Positions 8,307-16,808 are shown, counted from the stretch's first letter. The stretch is DNA of 64,000 nucleotides from Marinilactibacillus sp036039175 (GCF_036039175.1 NZ_JAYXKP010000004.1:62001-126000), one strand, 5' to 3'. Made by a program: numbers and translations. Notes: a model not told the origin generated them from the sequence alone.

Positions 8307-8750
8307 ATGAGAAAATTACTTTTATTCAGTACATCGATTTTACTGTTAGCAGCTTGCGGTAATACTGAAACCGATGAAACAAATGAAATAGAAAGTGAAG
8401 AAACCTCTGAAATAGTCGAATCAAACCAAGATCAAGAAGAAGCGGATGCTGATACAGAGGATGCAGAAAATGGTGAAGAGTCTTCAGAGAATTTAGATAC
8501 TGAACCATCAGATGAATCAAACCAAGAAGAAAATGAAATGACAGAAGAAGAAGCTGAAGAGCTCGTTATTACTTATATAAACGAACAAGATGGGCCCACA
8601 GAAGCCGAGTCTTACAATTTCGGTATGAAGGATGAAGGGGAGGTTTACACTGCTTCGATGTATACCTCTGTATCTACAGATGAAACAAAAGGAGCACCGA
8701 TCATTTCAATGCATGAAATCAACAAAACAACGAGTGAAGTAAAAAAATAG
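8307..8750 (+). CDS. Hypothetical lipoprotein, N-terminal half (reading frame ends at an A7 run)
   Basis: The frame encodes 147 residues starting MRKLLLFST with a lipobox LLLAAC (Cys17). A very acidic linker (about 20-90, mostly E, D, S and N) follows, then the start of a folded region (ELVITYINEQ, YNFGMKDEGEVYT). The ATG at 8307 follows AAAGGAAG. The frame stops with TAG directly after a run of seven A, and the -1 frame continues without a stop to 9172. The stop therefore cuts a domain in the middle. The gene may be broken by loss of one A, or the full product may be made by slippage at A AAA AAA. Function unknown. Confidence 0.75.
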   Translation: MRKLLLFSTSILLLAACGNTETDETNEIESEETSEIVESNQDQEEADADTEDAENGEESSENLDTEPSDESNQEENEMTEEEAEELVITYINEQDGPTEAESYNFGMKDEGEVYTASMYTSVSTDETKGAPIISMHEINKTTSEVKK

Positions 8751-9172
8751 AGGTAGGGCCTCATGAACCGAATACAATCAGTGAAATTGCCTCTATGGGT
8801 AAAGAAGAAAGAAAAGCGCATCACCAAGAATTGGTTGCCGAAGGAGAAAGTATAGACGAAAGCGTCTTAGAACAATTGATGCTTCCAGGCGTTCATGAGA
8901 ATACTACGTTTTATGAAGGAAGGATAAATGCTGGAGATACTGTGGAACTTTCTCTCGCCACTGCGGATACACCACCGGAATATGAAGAGTTAGCATTTTC
9001 TCCGGATATAGATACGGAAGGGTACTTTACCATTAGTCTCAATCAATATGATTTAAGTAATAAATCCGTTTTGCGCTTCTTCATCAAAGGAGACTATCCA
9101 AGCGAGCAAATCTTTGATATTCCAATATTTGAAGCACAAGAAGGAATGGAAAATATTGGCGTGAGAGAGTAA
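8747..9172 (+). CDS. Continuation of the lipoprotein in the -1 frame (frameshift product or decayed half)
   Basis: This frame is open from the A7 run to TAG at 9170-9172 and adds 141 residues, beginning IEVGPHEPN. Joined to the first half it would give a 288-residue lipoprotein. The only internal ATG that could act alone (8795) has no ribosome site, which argues that this piece was or is translated as a fusion. It contains EERKAHHQELVAEG and a beta-rich end with PDIDTEGYFTISL. I do not recognise a family. I treat it as one gene with the preceding entry, either frameshifted or subject to recoding. Confidence 0.6.
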   Translation: MEVGPHEPNTISEIASMGKEERKAHHQELVAEGESIDESVLEQLMLPGVHENTTFYEGRINAGDTVELSLATADTPPEYEELAFSPDIDTEGYFTISLNQYDLSNKSVLRFFIKGDYPSEQIFDIPIFEAQEGMENIGVRE

Positions 9173-9310
9173 TAGCGTTAGTACGCTTGGCTTTTTCTTT
9201 AAGTTATATCTAGACATATCATGAGTTATTTCCGTTTAATAGAGCATTGACATTTTATTTAACGAAATTATAGAATAGTATTTCAATGCTTTTTAAGGGG
9301 GGGAGAACTG

Positions 9311-9838
9311 ATGGAAAGAGTCACAATCGTAGGACCTTCAGGTTCTGGAAAATCTACGCTAGCTAAACGATTAGGGAAGAGATTTGGTCTGCTAGTTTTC
9401 CATATGGATCAATTGTTTTTTGATCCGGGTTGGATAGAAAAGTCCAAAGAAGCATTACTGGAAGAGACAAAACAGATTCTGGATGAGAATGAGCACTGGG
9501 TTATAGAAGGGAATTATGGGAAAACACTACCTTCTAGATTATCGAAAAGCACGAATGTATTCTTTCTTGATTATCCGCGCCGAATTTATACTTATAGAGT
9601 TTTGAAACGATTAGTACAAACTTACGGGAAAGTTCGAGAAGATATGGCACCGGGGTGTCCAGAAAGAATCGATTTACCATTTTTAAAATATGTTTGGGAT
9701 TTTAAGACACGGAGACGGGATAAATTACTAAAGCTTGTTCAATCAGAATTACCGAGTAACTGCAAACTAGTTATTTTTAAGCATCCAAAAGAATGTGAGC
9801 GGTATTTAGAAAATGAAATTAACGTTTATTCTAATTAA
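9311..9838 (+). CDS. P-loop adenylate-kinase-like protein (FlaR / DNA topology modulation type)
   Basis: This 175-residue protein begins with a Walker A motif (GPSGSGKST, about 8-16). The next segment, HMDQLFFDPGW, is typical of the adenylate-kinase-related FlaR or topology-modulation family. It goes on with WVIEGNYGKTLPSRL and the arginine-rich lid-like stretch DFKTRRRDKL. Members are usually annotated as topology modulation proteins, but their biochemical activity is not established, and a nucleotide or small-molecule kinase is equally likely. The start at 9311 follows an unusually G-rich ribosome site (AGGGGGGGAG). It is monocistronic. Confidence 0.8.
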   Translation: MERVTIVGPSGSGKSTLAKRLGKRFGLLVFHMDQLFFDPGWIEKSKEALLEETKQILDENEHWVIEGNYGKTLPSRLSKSTNVFFLDYPRRIYTYRVLKRLVQTYGKVREDMAPGCPERIDLPFLKYVWDFKTRRRDKLLKLVQSELPSNCKLVIFKHPKECERYLENEINVYSN

Positions 9839-9871
9839 TCTGTATTTAAATGATGACTCTTTTACGTAGAC

Positions 9872-9919
9872 AAAAAAAGCTAGAACAGAAATCACTTTCG
9901 ATTCCTGTTCTAGCTTTTA
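9872..9919. terminator. Bidirectional terminator
   Basis: A near-perfect hairpin (AAAGCTAGAACAG with CTGTTCTAGCTTT) with A and T tracts lies between the convergent kinase-like gene and marR-type gene. Confidence 0.85.
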
Positions 9920-9941
9920 GTGTACGTTAACCCATTTCAAA

Positions 9942-10373
9942 TCAAGATTTAGGTTTTAATAAATCAAATAAAGCCTCATGATCAATATCGTATTCTTTAT
10001 AAATGTCAGATATCAAGCGTTCTACGAGCTTAAGAGCGGCCTCGTACTTTTCAATACCACTATCCGTTATAGATAGAAGGACATCGCGACGATCTCCATG
10101 AATGTTTTGTTCTTTTATAACACCACATTTTTTGGAACCCATATTAGTAATCAACCTCGACATCGCACTTTGGCTAAGTCCTACAAAGTCAATTAAGTCT
10201 TGGATTCTAACGATTTGATCGTCTGAAGTATTGTAAAAATACATCAAAACGAAAAACTCGTTTAATGTTAAATCATGCTCTTTTTTTAATTCTTTTTTAC
10301 ATATAGCTTCTGTTTTAGAATGAAGTTGATGGACTAATAACCAACTGTCCATTGTACGGTTAGGTTGAACCAT
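9942..10373 (-). CDS. MarR-family transcriptional regulator
   Basis: This 143-residue protein has the MarR winged-helix layout: a helical N-terminus, then LTLNEFFVLMYFY, the recognition helix region DLIDFVGLSQSAMSRLI (about 62-80) and the wing with the typical GDRRDVLLSITDSG. It lies 61 bases downstream of an OYE-family reductase on the same strand, with a palindrome between them, so it probably controls that gene and itself. MarR proteins next to flavin reductases often respond to electrophiles or quinones; the inducer here is unknown. The ATG at 10373 follows AAGGAAG. Confidence 0.9.
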   Translation of the reverse strand: MVQPNRTMDSWLLVHQLHSKTEAICKKELKKEHDLTLNEFFVLMYFYNTSDDQIVRIQDLIDFVGLSQSAMSRLITNMGSKKCGVIKEQNIHGDRRDVLLSITDSGIEKYEAALKLVERLISDIYKEYDIDHEALFDLLKPKS

Positions 10374-10388
10374 GGTATCTCTTCCTTC

Positions 10389-10415
10389 ATGATATATTAA
10401 TCATTATTATATCAT
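10389..10415. promoter_or_regulatory. Palindrome upstream of the MarR-type gene (candidate operator)
   Basis: ATGATATA and TATATCAT form a perfect 8-bp inverted repeat separated by 11 bases, just before the regulator's ribosome site. The position suits autoregulation by the MarR protein. Confidence 0.45.
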
Positions 10416-10434
10416 AAATAAAAGCGGAGTCATG

Positions 10435-11598
10435 CTACATTGTTAATTCTTTGAAACGAGAGCCGCCTTTTGGCTGTTCCTTGATATTTAACCAGCCAGC
10501 AGGAGATTGGATATATTCAACAATTTTGGCAGGAAGAACGAGGTCATCTAATTTTTTCAAACTAATTTCAGTACGGATTTCATCTAGACGATCCGTTCTC
10601 ACTTTTTCTAACCAGTCTGGTTCCATAATAAGTGCGCGTCCAATAGCAACAAGCGGGATACCCATTTCCATCATGTCTAGTGCATCATCAGGATGCAAGA
10701 CTTTACCAACACCGATTAATGGAATAGCGTCTTCTAGATGTTCTTTGATCAGTTTCAAGACAGGCGTTTTATTAGCTGTATCACGAATAGATGTTTTTTT
10801 ATAGTCTCCAAGTGACACGTGGATATAGTCTACTTTAGTTTCACTGATTTTTTGCATCAATTTAAGAGTATCACTAAGTGTGATTCCTGGATTTTCTAGT
10901 TCTTCCGGTGATAGTCGGTATCCGATGACAAATGGGTTTTCAGCGTATTGTTCGACCATTTTTTCTGTGATTTTGATGATTTCCATCGGAAAGGTCATTC
11001 TTTTTTCTATATTTCCGCCCCATTGATCTTCTCTACGATTTGAGTGTGGAGAAAAGAATTGCTGAATCAGATAAGTGTTTGCTCCATGGATTTCAATACC
11101 ATCAAATCCGGCTTGAATGGCTCTTCTTACAGATTCTCCAAAAGCAGTTACGGCATCACTAACTTCTTCATCTGACAATGCTCTTGGTGTTTCAGCAGCA
11201 GGTCGATTTGATGGTACTGCACTTGCACTAACGGGTTGTTCACCTTTTAATGTTGCAGCAGATCCCATTCTTCCAACGTGAAAAATTTGTAAAATCGCTT
11301 TTGCTCCATCTTTTTTTACAGTATTAGCAAGTTTTCTAAGACCCTCGATTTGAGTGTCAGAACTTACACCTAATGAACCGGAGAAGCGACCGTTTTCCAA
11401 GAATTGTGCACAGGATGTAATGATCATTCCGGCACTTTTCGAGTGTCTTGCGAAATAATTCAATTCATCTGTAGTCACCATTCCATTTTCAAATGATGAT
11501 TCTGAAGTCATTGGCGCCACAACAATTCTGTTATCAATCGAAACCCCAGATTTAAATGTAAATGATTCAAATAATTGATCGTATTGATTCGAACTCAT
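10435..11598 (-). CDS. Old-yellow-enzyme-family NAD(P)H-dependent flavin oxidoreductase
   Basis: This 387-residue FMN enzyme reduces activated C=C bonds (enones, quinones, nitro compounds). It shows the OYE-family pattern: VVAPMTSES near the N-terminus, the substrate-binding region GFDGIEIHGANTYLIQQFFSP with the His-x-x-Asn pair and the following SPHSNRR, and the phosphate-binding GVGKVLHPDDALDMM and ALIMEPDW near the end. It looks like the NADH-dependent YqiG/NamA-like group that is common in Firmicutes. The ATG at 11598 follows AGGAGG. It is probably the first gene of an operon with the marR-type gene. The true substrate cannot be told from sequence. Confidence 0.92.
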   Translation of the reverse strand: MSSNQYDQLFESFTFKSGVSIDNRIVVAPMTSESSFENGMVTTDELNYFARHSKSAGMIITSCAQFLENGRFSGSLGVSSDTQIEGLRKLANTVKKDGAKAILQIFHVGRMGSAATLKGEQPVSASAVPSNRPAAETPRALSDEEVSDAVTAFGESVRRAIQAGFDGIEIHGANTYLIQQFFSPHSNRREDQWGGNIEKRMTFPMEIIKITEKMVEQYAENPFVIGYRLSPEELENPGITLSDTLKLMQKISETKVDYIHVSLGDYKKTSIRDTANKTPVLKLIKEHLEDAIPLIGVGKVLHPDDALDMMEMGIPLVAIGRALIMEPDWLEKVRTDRLDEIRTEISLKKLDDLVLPAKIVEYIQSPAGWLNIKEQPKGGSRFKELTM

Positions 11599-11615
11599 AA
11601 CGTAATCCTCCTAAA

Positions 11616-11643
11616 AAATATATGCATTCACATACATATATTT
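11616..11643. promoter_or_regulatory. Palindrome upstream of the OYE-type gene (candidate MarR operator)
   Basis: AAATATATG and CATATATTT form a perfect 9-bp inverted repeat with a 10-base spacer, 18 bases upstream of the start codon. It is a candidate site for the neighbouring MarR protein, although its sequence differs from the palindrome before marR. Confidence 0.45.
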
Positions 11644-11707
11644 ACACATATCATAATTAAAGTCAATCCAAGTGACACGAATGGTTTTTTAACAACATAG
11701 ATCTAGT

Positions 11708-11755
11708 ATAAAAAGTAGTCATTTAAGTTTTCAAAAATTCAAATGACTACTTTAA
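11708..11755 (-). terminator. Terminator after the XRE regulator gene
   Basis: A 13-bp perfect stem (AAAGTAGTCATTT with AAATGACTACTTT) has a T-tract on the minus strand, just beyond the stop of the XRE gene. Confidence 0.8.
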
Positions 11756-11769
11756 TTATATCTATTTCA

Positions 11770-12549
11770 TTAATCAAATGAATCGGTCATTGATTCATCT
11801 ATATAGTTGTCCATGATAGACAGATCCTTGTGCATATTTTGAGACAGGATCTTACTGTACTCGTTACCGTCAATATCTCGGATGATGGAGTCGCTTAGCT
11901 TTTTGAATCGTTGGCTATAGCCATTGGCGGTAACAACATAGAAGTCACTGTCTAATTCGATATTCAAATCAGAGTACTGTTTTGTACCATCTTCAATACC
12001 TTTTTCAAGTAATTCTTTTGTGCCGGGTAATGGTTCACCATTATCTTCGGCGGTATTAGATCTCAAGGGTCTGCTAGAATCGCGCATGTTATAAATAGCA
12101 ATACTATTATGATCAAATGAGAGAAAAGATTGGTTTACTTCTTTAGAAGGAGAGTAGTTCAGTTCCCAAGAAGATTCGATTAGGTCTTTGGGACTCAGTC
12201 CGCTGTCGTTCACGATTGCGTTTTGGCGACTTTGTACAAAATGCATCAAGACAAATCCAAAGACGACAACCAATGAAGCAGCTAGTATAACATTCGTGAC
12301 TTTTCGTCGTTCACTTTTTCTGACTTTTTTTGAAATATCTTCTACTATCGTAGAATCTTCTTTCAACAGTTCGTCCAAAGCAATGGTATAAAATTGACTA
12401 ATCTTAACCAACATATCCAAATCAGGATAGGTTCTACCAACTTCCCAGCTAGATACCGTTTGTCTAGATACATGTAGGTGCTCTGCCAGTTCTTTTTGAG
12501 AAAGATTTGCTTCCTGCCTTTTTTCTTTAAGATGTTCTCCAATTGTCAT
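11770..12549 (-). CDS. XRE-family regulator with a membrane segment
   Basis: This 259-residue protein starts with a classic XRE helix-turn-helix (about 4-60: LSQKELAEHLHVSRQTVSSWEVGRTYPD). A basic stretch SERRK and a single hydrophobic segment (about 84-104) follow, then an outside or periplasm-like domain of about 150 residues with no known motif. This build suggests a one-component membrane sensor. The C-terminal part contains the repeat-like phrases SWELNYSPSK and FLSFDHNSIAIYN, which may form a small beta domain. The ATG at 12549 follows AAAGGTGGAAG. No partner gene lies next to it on the same strand, so its target is unknown. Confidence 0.8.
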   Translation of the reverse strand: MTIGEHLKEKRQEANLSQKELAEHLHVSRQTVSSWEVGRTYPDLDMLVKISQFYTIALDELLKEDSTIVEDISKKVRKSERRKVTNVILAASLVVVFGFVLMHFVQSRQNAIVNDSGLSPKDLIESSWELNYSPSKEVNQSFLSFDHNSIAIYNMRDSSRPLRSNTAEDNGEPLPGTKELLEKGIEDGTKQYSDLNIELDSDFYVVTANGYSQRFKKLSDSIIRDIDGNEYSKILSQNMHKDLSIMDNYIDESMTDSFD

Positions 12550-13072
12550 CTAATCTTCCACCTTTCGTTGGTTTTATTGTAACGGATGAGAAGGATGTAT
12601 AGCTACTACTAAAAAACAAAGAAGTCTCAGAAACCCTATAGGTACGGGATGCTACAATTTGTTGCACAAATATTAGTGCACTTTTCATCCTCTTTTAGAC
12701 TTTATTTCAGTGCACGAAATTGGTCAGTCTGATTTTTAATATCTACTATAATTTCTAACCGTCCTGTTTTAATGTATATCTTAATTATTACTTGATTTTA
12801 GTTTTTATCCTATTTTAGCTACTTTTATTTCCTTTATTCATTTTTCTATTTTTACCATTTATAAATTACAACTATATAAACTTAAGGTTTAGTTATATTT
12901 TTAATTAAATAGTTATATTTTCGGTCGGTTATATAAACACAAACAATCTTCATAGATTCTTTATGTTCGTCTGATAGACTGTTAAATGATTGAAGTGCGG
13001 TGACGGTTGTTATTTTCAAAGTTTAACTTAACACGTATCGTTCTATTAAAATGGGTTTAAGGAGTTTTATAA
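12550..13072. other. AT-rich divergent intergenic region
   Basis: No credible gene is seen in these 523 bases between the XRE and LCP genes. The region is very AT-rich. It holds three TGCAC/GTGCAC elements (12663-12667, 12676-12681, 12720-12725), the first two forming a small inverted repeat, and a tandem TAGTTATATTT near 12890-12920. It must contain promoters for both divergent genes, but no box pair stood out. Confidence 0.4.
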
Positions 13073-14203
13073 ATGTCTAAAAAAAGAAATGCTCGTAAAA
13101 GGGGCAGTCGTAAATTGAATAAGAAAAGAACAGGTTTTGTTCTACTGTTCGTGGTTCCGCTGTTTATGCTTTTAGCGGGTGGGGCTGCTTATGCAGCGAA
13201 CTTATTCAAAACAACCGAGAATGTGCTCGAATCTTCTTATCAAGAAATTGAACGATCGGAGCCGGTTGAGAAAGTCGATCCGATTGAAGAGCCGATATCG
13301 ATTTTGTTGATGGGGATTGACGATGATGATGAGAGAGGGCTTGGATCTGCAAGGGCGGATTCGATTATCTATGCGACGGTGAATCCTGAAACACATCAAT
13401 TGGATATGGTTTCGATCCCTAGAGATACTTACGTTCCAATCATGAACAAGGGCGAAGAAGTGAAGATGGATCGGATTAACACGGCCTATGCTATTGGAGA
13501 AGAAAATGCAATGGTAGAAACTGTAGAGTCGTTTTTAGATTTACCGGTTAATTATTATGCTACTTTTGACTTTCGTTCGTTTTTAGATGTGATTGATGCT
13601 CTTGGAGGTATAGAAGTTGATGTCCCGGTCGATATTGTAGAAATGGATTCTAAAGATAATAGCCAGGCTGTCACACTTGAAAAAGGTCTACAGACATTAG
13701 ACGGCGAACAAGCGTTAGCTTTAGCCAGAACGCGAAAAATTGATGATGATGTTGCTCGTGGTCGAAGACAGCAATTAGTGATTGAATCTGTCATCAACAA
13801 AGCGACTGATTTGGGTTCCATTACAAAGTACAATGATATTTTAAGAGGTATCGGTTCAAATATGAAAACGAATATGAAAATGAGTGAGATCAAAAGTGTC
13901 CTGCAGACGGGACTGAATGAGTCGTTTGATACAGAATCTCATGTATTTGGATGGACGAGCTTTAGAAATGCTGGAAGAGACCTTGTGAAAATCGAACCGA
14001 ATAGTTATGAAGATATTCAACAATCCTTATCTGAGTCATTAGAGTTAGAAGAACAAACGATTAATGATATTCCTGATGGCATTGAAGCTCAAGATGTTCT
14101 CGGTGAATCAGAAGATGATGGTCGATACAGTAAAGATTATCCACAAACGGACTTGAAGAAGCGGAGTGGATCGGCGCTAGCTGATTCCGATAGCTATGAA
14201 TAA
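13073..14203 (+). CDS. LytR-CpsA-Psr (LCP) family wall-polymer ligase
   Basis: This 376-residue protein has a very basic cytoplasmic N-terminus, one membrane segment (about 20-43) and an extracytoplasmic LCP domain (about 74-250). Conserved LCP signatures are visible: ILLMGIDDDD, the arginine in SARADSI, the SIPRDTYV strand, and ALARTRKIDDDVARGRRQQ. LCP enzymes move wall teichoic acid or other glycopolymers from lipid carrier to peptidoglycan. A low-complexity acidic tail of about 60 residues follows the domain. The RBS AAGGAG precedes ATG at 13073. Its end overlaps the next gene by eight bases, which suggests translational coupling to a peptidoglycan-related protein. Confidence 0.92.
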   Translation: MSKKRNARKRGSRKLNKKRTGFVLLFVVPLFMLLAGGAAYAANLFKTTENVLESSYQEIERSEPVEKVDPIEEPISILLMGIDDDDERGLGSARADSIIYATVNPETHQLDMVSIPRDTYVPIMNKGEEVKMDRINTAYAIGEENAMVETVESFLDLPVNYYATFDFRSFLDVIDALGGIEVDVPVDIVEMDSKDNSQAVTLEKGLQTLDGEQALALARTRKIDDDVARGRRQQLVIESVINKATDLGSITKYNDILRGIGSNMKTNMKMSEIKSVLQTGLNESFDTESHVFGWTSFRNAGRDLVKIEPNSYEDIQQSLSESLELEEQTINDIPDGIEAQDVLGESEDDGRYSKDYPQTDLKKRSGSALADSDSYE

Positions 14204-14564
14204 AGGCGCTCGAAATCTAGAATCAGGTGTAGAAGAAACGGTATCTGTTCATCTGCTTTACCGAAGAATCAAATATCTTCTGTTCTTCTTAGTCGTCTTG
14301 TTAGGGATATCGGGTTATCGATATTGGGTTGGTGCAATCGAACCATTAGACGAAACGAGTACAGAACAAATTATTGTGCAGATTGACAGAGGTCAGTCTC
14401 GCGCTGATATTGCAAGAAAACTAGAGAGGAAAGGCGTGATCAAAAGCGCCTTTGTCTTCAATTATTATGCAAGATTTACGAGTGATCGCATATTCGTTGC
14501 AGGAGAATATGTGTTCTCTCCAGCGCAATCGCTTGCTTTCATATTAGATGAAATGCAAAAATAA
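14196..14564 (+). CDS. Short MltG/YceG-like membrane protein lacking the catalytic domain
   Basis: The 122-residue product has one membrane segment (about 27-46) and a domain resembling the LysM-like N-terminal part of MltG: IIVQIDRGQSRADIARKLERKGVIKSAFVF, then YARFTSDRIFVAGEYVFSP. Full MltG enzymes are about 340-400 residues and carry a lytic transglycosylase domain after this part; here the frame ends before it. Short proteins of this kind occur in other Firmicutes, so this may be a natural minimal form, not a broken gene. It overlaps the LCP gene by eight bases and is followed by a terminator. A wall-related accessory role is inferred. Confidence 0.7.
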   Translation: MNKGARNLESGVEETVSVHLLYRRIKYLLFFLVVLLGISGYRYWVGAIEPLDETSTEQIIVQIDRGQSRADIARKLERKGVIKSAFVFNYYARFTSDRIFVAGEYVFSPAQSLAFILDEMQK

Positions 14565-14575
14565 TATAACTTAAA

Positions 14576-14620
14576 ATAAAACCATTTAAAAATAAAATGT
14601 TTAAATGGTTTTAAATTTTT
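14576..14620 (+). terminator. Terminator after the LCP operon
   Basis: A 12-13-bp stem (AAAACCATTTAAA with TTTAAATGGTTTT) lies just after the stop codon and is followed by a T-rich stretch. Confidence 0.7.
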
Positions 14621-14707
14621 GAAAATATTTATTGCCATACTCAATTGTTTAGAAAAAGGTGGAAATAGGTATCTGATATTCCTTTTTAAATAGGTGCATT
14701 CATCCTA

Positions 14708-14745
14708 TAAAAAAAGCCAAGTGCTCATCGGCACTTGGCTTTTTC
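14708..14745 (-). terminator. Terminator after the ABC-F gene
   Basis: A 14-bp perfect stem (AAAAAGCCAAGTGC with GCACTTGGCTTTTT) lies six bases beyond the ABC-F stop codon and has T-tracts on both strands. Confidence 0.85.
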
Positions 14746-14750
14746 GTCGT

Positions 14751-16379
14751 TTATTGAGCGTATAACGCTTTGATTTGATCTTGTACAGTTTTGTTTTCTA
14801 GGAATTCGTCATAAGTTGTTTCTGAGCGGTCAACGACTCCATTAGGTGTAATTTCAATGATACGATTAGCCAAAGTCTGAATAAATTGGTGGTCATGCGA
14901 TCCAAAGAGAATAGCGCCCTTGAAGTCGATCAATCCATTATTCAGTGCAGTAATAGACTCTAAATCCAAGTGATTTGTAGGATCATCCATTACAAGTACA
15001 TTTGACTTACTTAACATCATTTTAGACAGCATACAACGGACTTTTTCTCCTCCGGAAAGGACAGATACTTGTTTCAATACTTCTTCTCCTGAAAATAACA
15101 TTCTGCCTAAGAAACTGCGCAAGAAAGTATTGTCATTTTCTTCTTTAGAAGCATATTGACGAAGCCAGTCTAAAACAGTTGAACTACTGTTGTTGAATTC
15201 AGCAGATGTATCTTTTGGTAAATAAGATTGAGAAGTAGTGACACCCCACTGGAATGATCCGGTATCAGGTTCCATTTCGCCCATGATGATTCTAAAAAGT
15301 GTTGTGATAGCTACGTCATTCAAACTTGTGAAGGCAACTTTGTCGTCTCTACCTAAGTTGAATGAAACATTATCCAAAACTTTTTTACCATCGATCGTTT
15401 TGGAAAGGTTTTCTACGCGCAGAAGATCATTTCCAATTTCGCGCTCTGGACTAAATCCAACAAATGGATAACGTCTAGAAGAAGGTTGGATATCATCTAG
15501 AGTGATTTTATCTAGCATTTTTTTACGAGAAGTTGCTTGTTTTGATTTAGAAGCATTTGCACTAAACCGAGCAATAAAATCCTGAAGTTCTTTGATTTTT
15601 TCTTCTTTTTTGCTATTAGAATCTGCAGCAAGTTTAGAAGCTAATTGACTAGACTCTAACCAAAAATCGTAATTACCAACGAATAATTTGATTTTACCAA
15701 AATCGACATCAACCATGTGCGTACAAACTTTATTTAGGAAGTGACGGTCATGGGAAACAACGATAACAGTGTTATCAAAGTTGATCAAGAAATCTTCTAG
15801 CCACTTGATTGATTGCGCGTCTAAACCGTTGGTAGGCTCATCAAGTAACAATACATCAGGATCTCCAAATAAAGTCTGAGCAAGTAGGGCTTTAACGTGT
15901 TGTCCACCTGTCAGTTCGCTCATTTTTTGATTGTGCAAAGCTTCAGGAATACCCAACCCCTTTAAAAGAGTCATCGCTTCAGGTTCAGCTTCCCAACCAT
16001 TTAATTCAGCGAATTCACCTTCAAGTTCAGCAGCGCGAATACCGTCTTCATCTGAGAAATCGGCTTTTGTATAAATCGCATCTTTTTCCTGCATGATTTC
16101 ATATAAGCGTTTGTGTCCCATAATAACTGTATCGATAACAGTTTGTTCTTCAAAGTCATAGTGGTTTTGTTTTAAAACAGCCATACGTTTATCAGCTGGA
16201 AGAGAGACATTTCCAGAAGTTGGAGAAATTTCTCCAGAGAGTATTTTTAGGAAGGTAGATTTACCAGCACCGTTTGCACCGATAACACCGTAGCAATTGT
16301 CATTGTTAAATTGTAGATTCACGTCGTCAAATAGTTTTCTATCTGAAAAGTTCAAACTTACATCTGTTACTGTGATCAT
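14751..16379 (-). CDS. ABC-F family ATPase (YkpA/YbiT-like)
   Basis: This 542-residue soluble protein has two ABC domains and no membrane part, as in ABC-F translation factors. The first domain has Walker A GANGAGKST, the signature LTGGQ and Walker B VLLLDEPTNGLD. The linker (about 240-300) is rich in K, E and S. The second domain has the signature LSGGEKVR and VLVMDDPTNHLD, but its Walker A region (AFTSLNDVAITTLF) has no Gly-Lys pair, and Asp follows the Walker B Asp in place of Glu. The overall pattern fits the YkpA/YbiT group, thought to act on ribosomes; it is not one of the clear antibiotic-resistance types. The ATG at 16379 follows GAGG. Confidence 0.88.
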   Translation of the reverse strand: MITVTDVSLNFSDRKLFDDVNLQFNNDNCYGVIGANGAGKSTFLKILSGEISPTSGNVSLPADKRMAVLKQNHYDFEEQTVIDTVIMGHKRLYEIMQEKDAIYTKADFSDEDGIRAAELEGEFAELNGWEAEPEAMTLLKGLGIPEALHNQKMSELTGGQHVKALLAQTLFGDPDVLLLDEPTNGLDAQSIKWLEDFLINFDNTVIVVSHDRHFLNKVCTHMVDVDFGKIKLFVGNYDFWLESSQLASKLAADSNSKKEEKIKELQDFIARFSANASKSKQATSRKKMLDKITLDDIQPSSRRYPFVGFSPEREIGNDLLRVENLSKTIDGKKVLDNVSFNLGRDDKVAFTSLNDVAITTLFRIIMGEMEPDTGSFQWGVTTSQSYLPKDTSAEFNNSSSTVLDWLRQYASKEENDNTFLRSFLGRMLFSGEEVLKQVSVLSGGEKVRCMLSKMMLSKSNVLVMDDPTNHLDLESITALNNGLIDFKGAILFGSHDHQFIQTLANRIIEITPNGVVDRSETTYDEFLENKTVQDQIKALYAQ

Positions 16380-16808
16380 TTAATGATAGCCTCGTTTCTT
16401 TTTGATCTTTACCGTAATAAGGCGAAATATGCCCATTACGTTCTATTATACGTCATTTTAAAAATAATGCATTGTTTATGAGAGTGGAAAAAGAAAAAAA
16501 GTCTATTTTTTTAAAACTGTCACAATTTATCTGTTGTGTACAATTAGATTGTTTAAAAAAAGACGAATTTGTGCATAAGTGATACTATTCTGTGTAAAAC
16601 TATCGAACGAGTAAACTAGTTTTGTAAAATTTTTTATTGAGTCTAGCTATGAACAAAAGGAATTTAAGTTATTCCTAATTCGTATTAAATGACATTTAAC
16701 TATTTTGAACTTATAATAATCTTACTTTCAATTTTTGACGCCCGTAAAATCTTGTATTCTTGGGCAACAATATGGAAAAGTCTAAGAAGATAGAGGAGTC
16801 GTTTAAAA
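16380..16808. other. Divergent intergenic region with a hairpin near the ABC-F start
   Basis: No gene is seen in these 429 bases. Near the ABC-F end a short hairpin (CGTAAT with ATTACG, and GGC with GCC inside, 16413-16440) would lie in the ABC-F leader. The rest is AT-rich and must contain the promoters of the ABC-F gene and of the PAS gene, which I could not place with confidence. Confidence 0.35.

Noticed and set aside
8750..8762. Stimulatory hairpin for the frameshift site
   Set aside because: The GAGG/CCTC stem has only four base pairs and lies too close to the slippery run; I do not count it as support for recoding.
12550..13072. Three GTGCAC/TGCAC elements as a regulatory array
   Set aside because: They are short, irregularly spaced and may be chance in this AT-rich sequence; mentioned only in the description of the gap.
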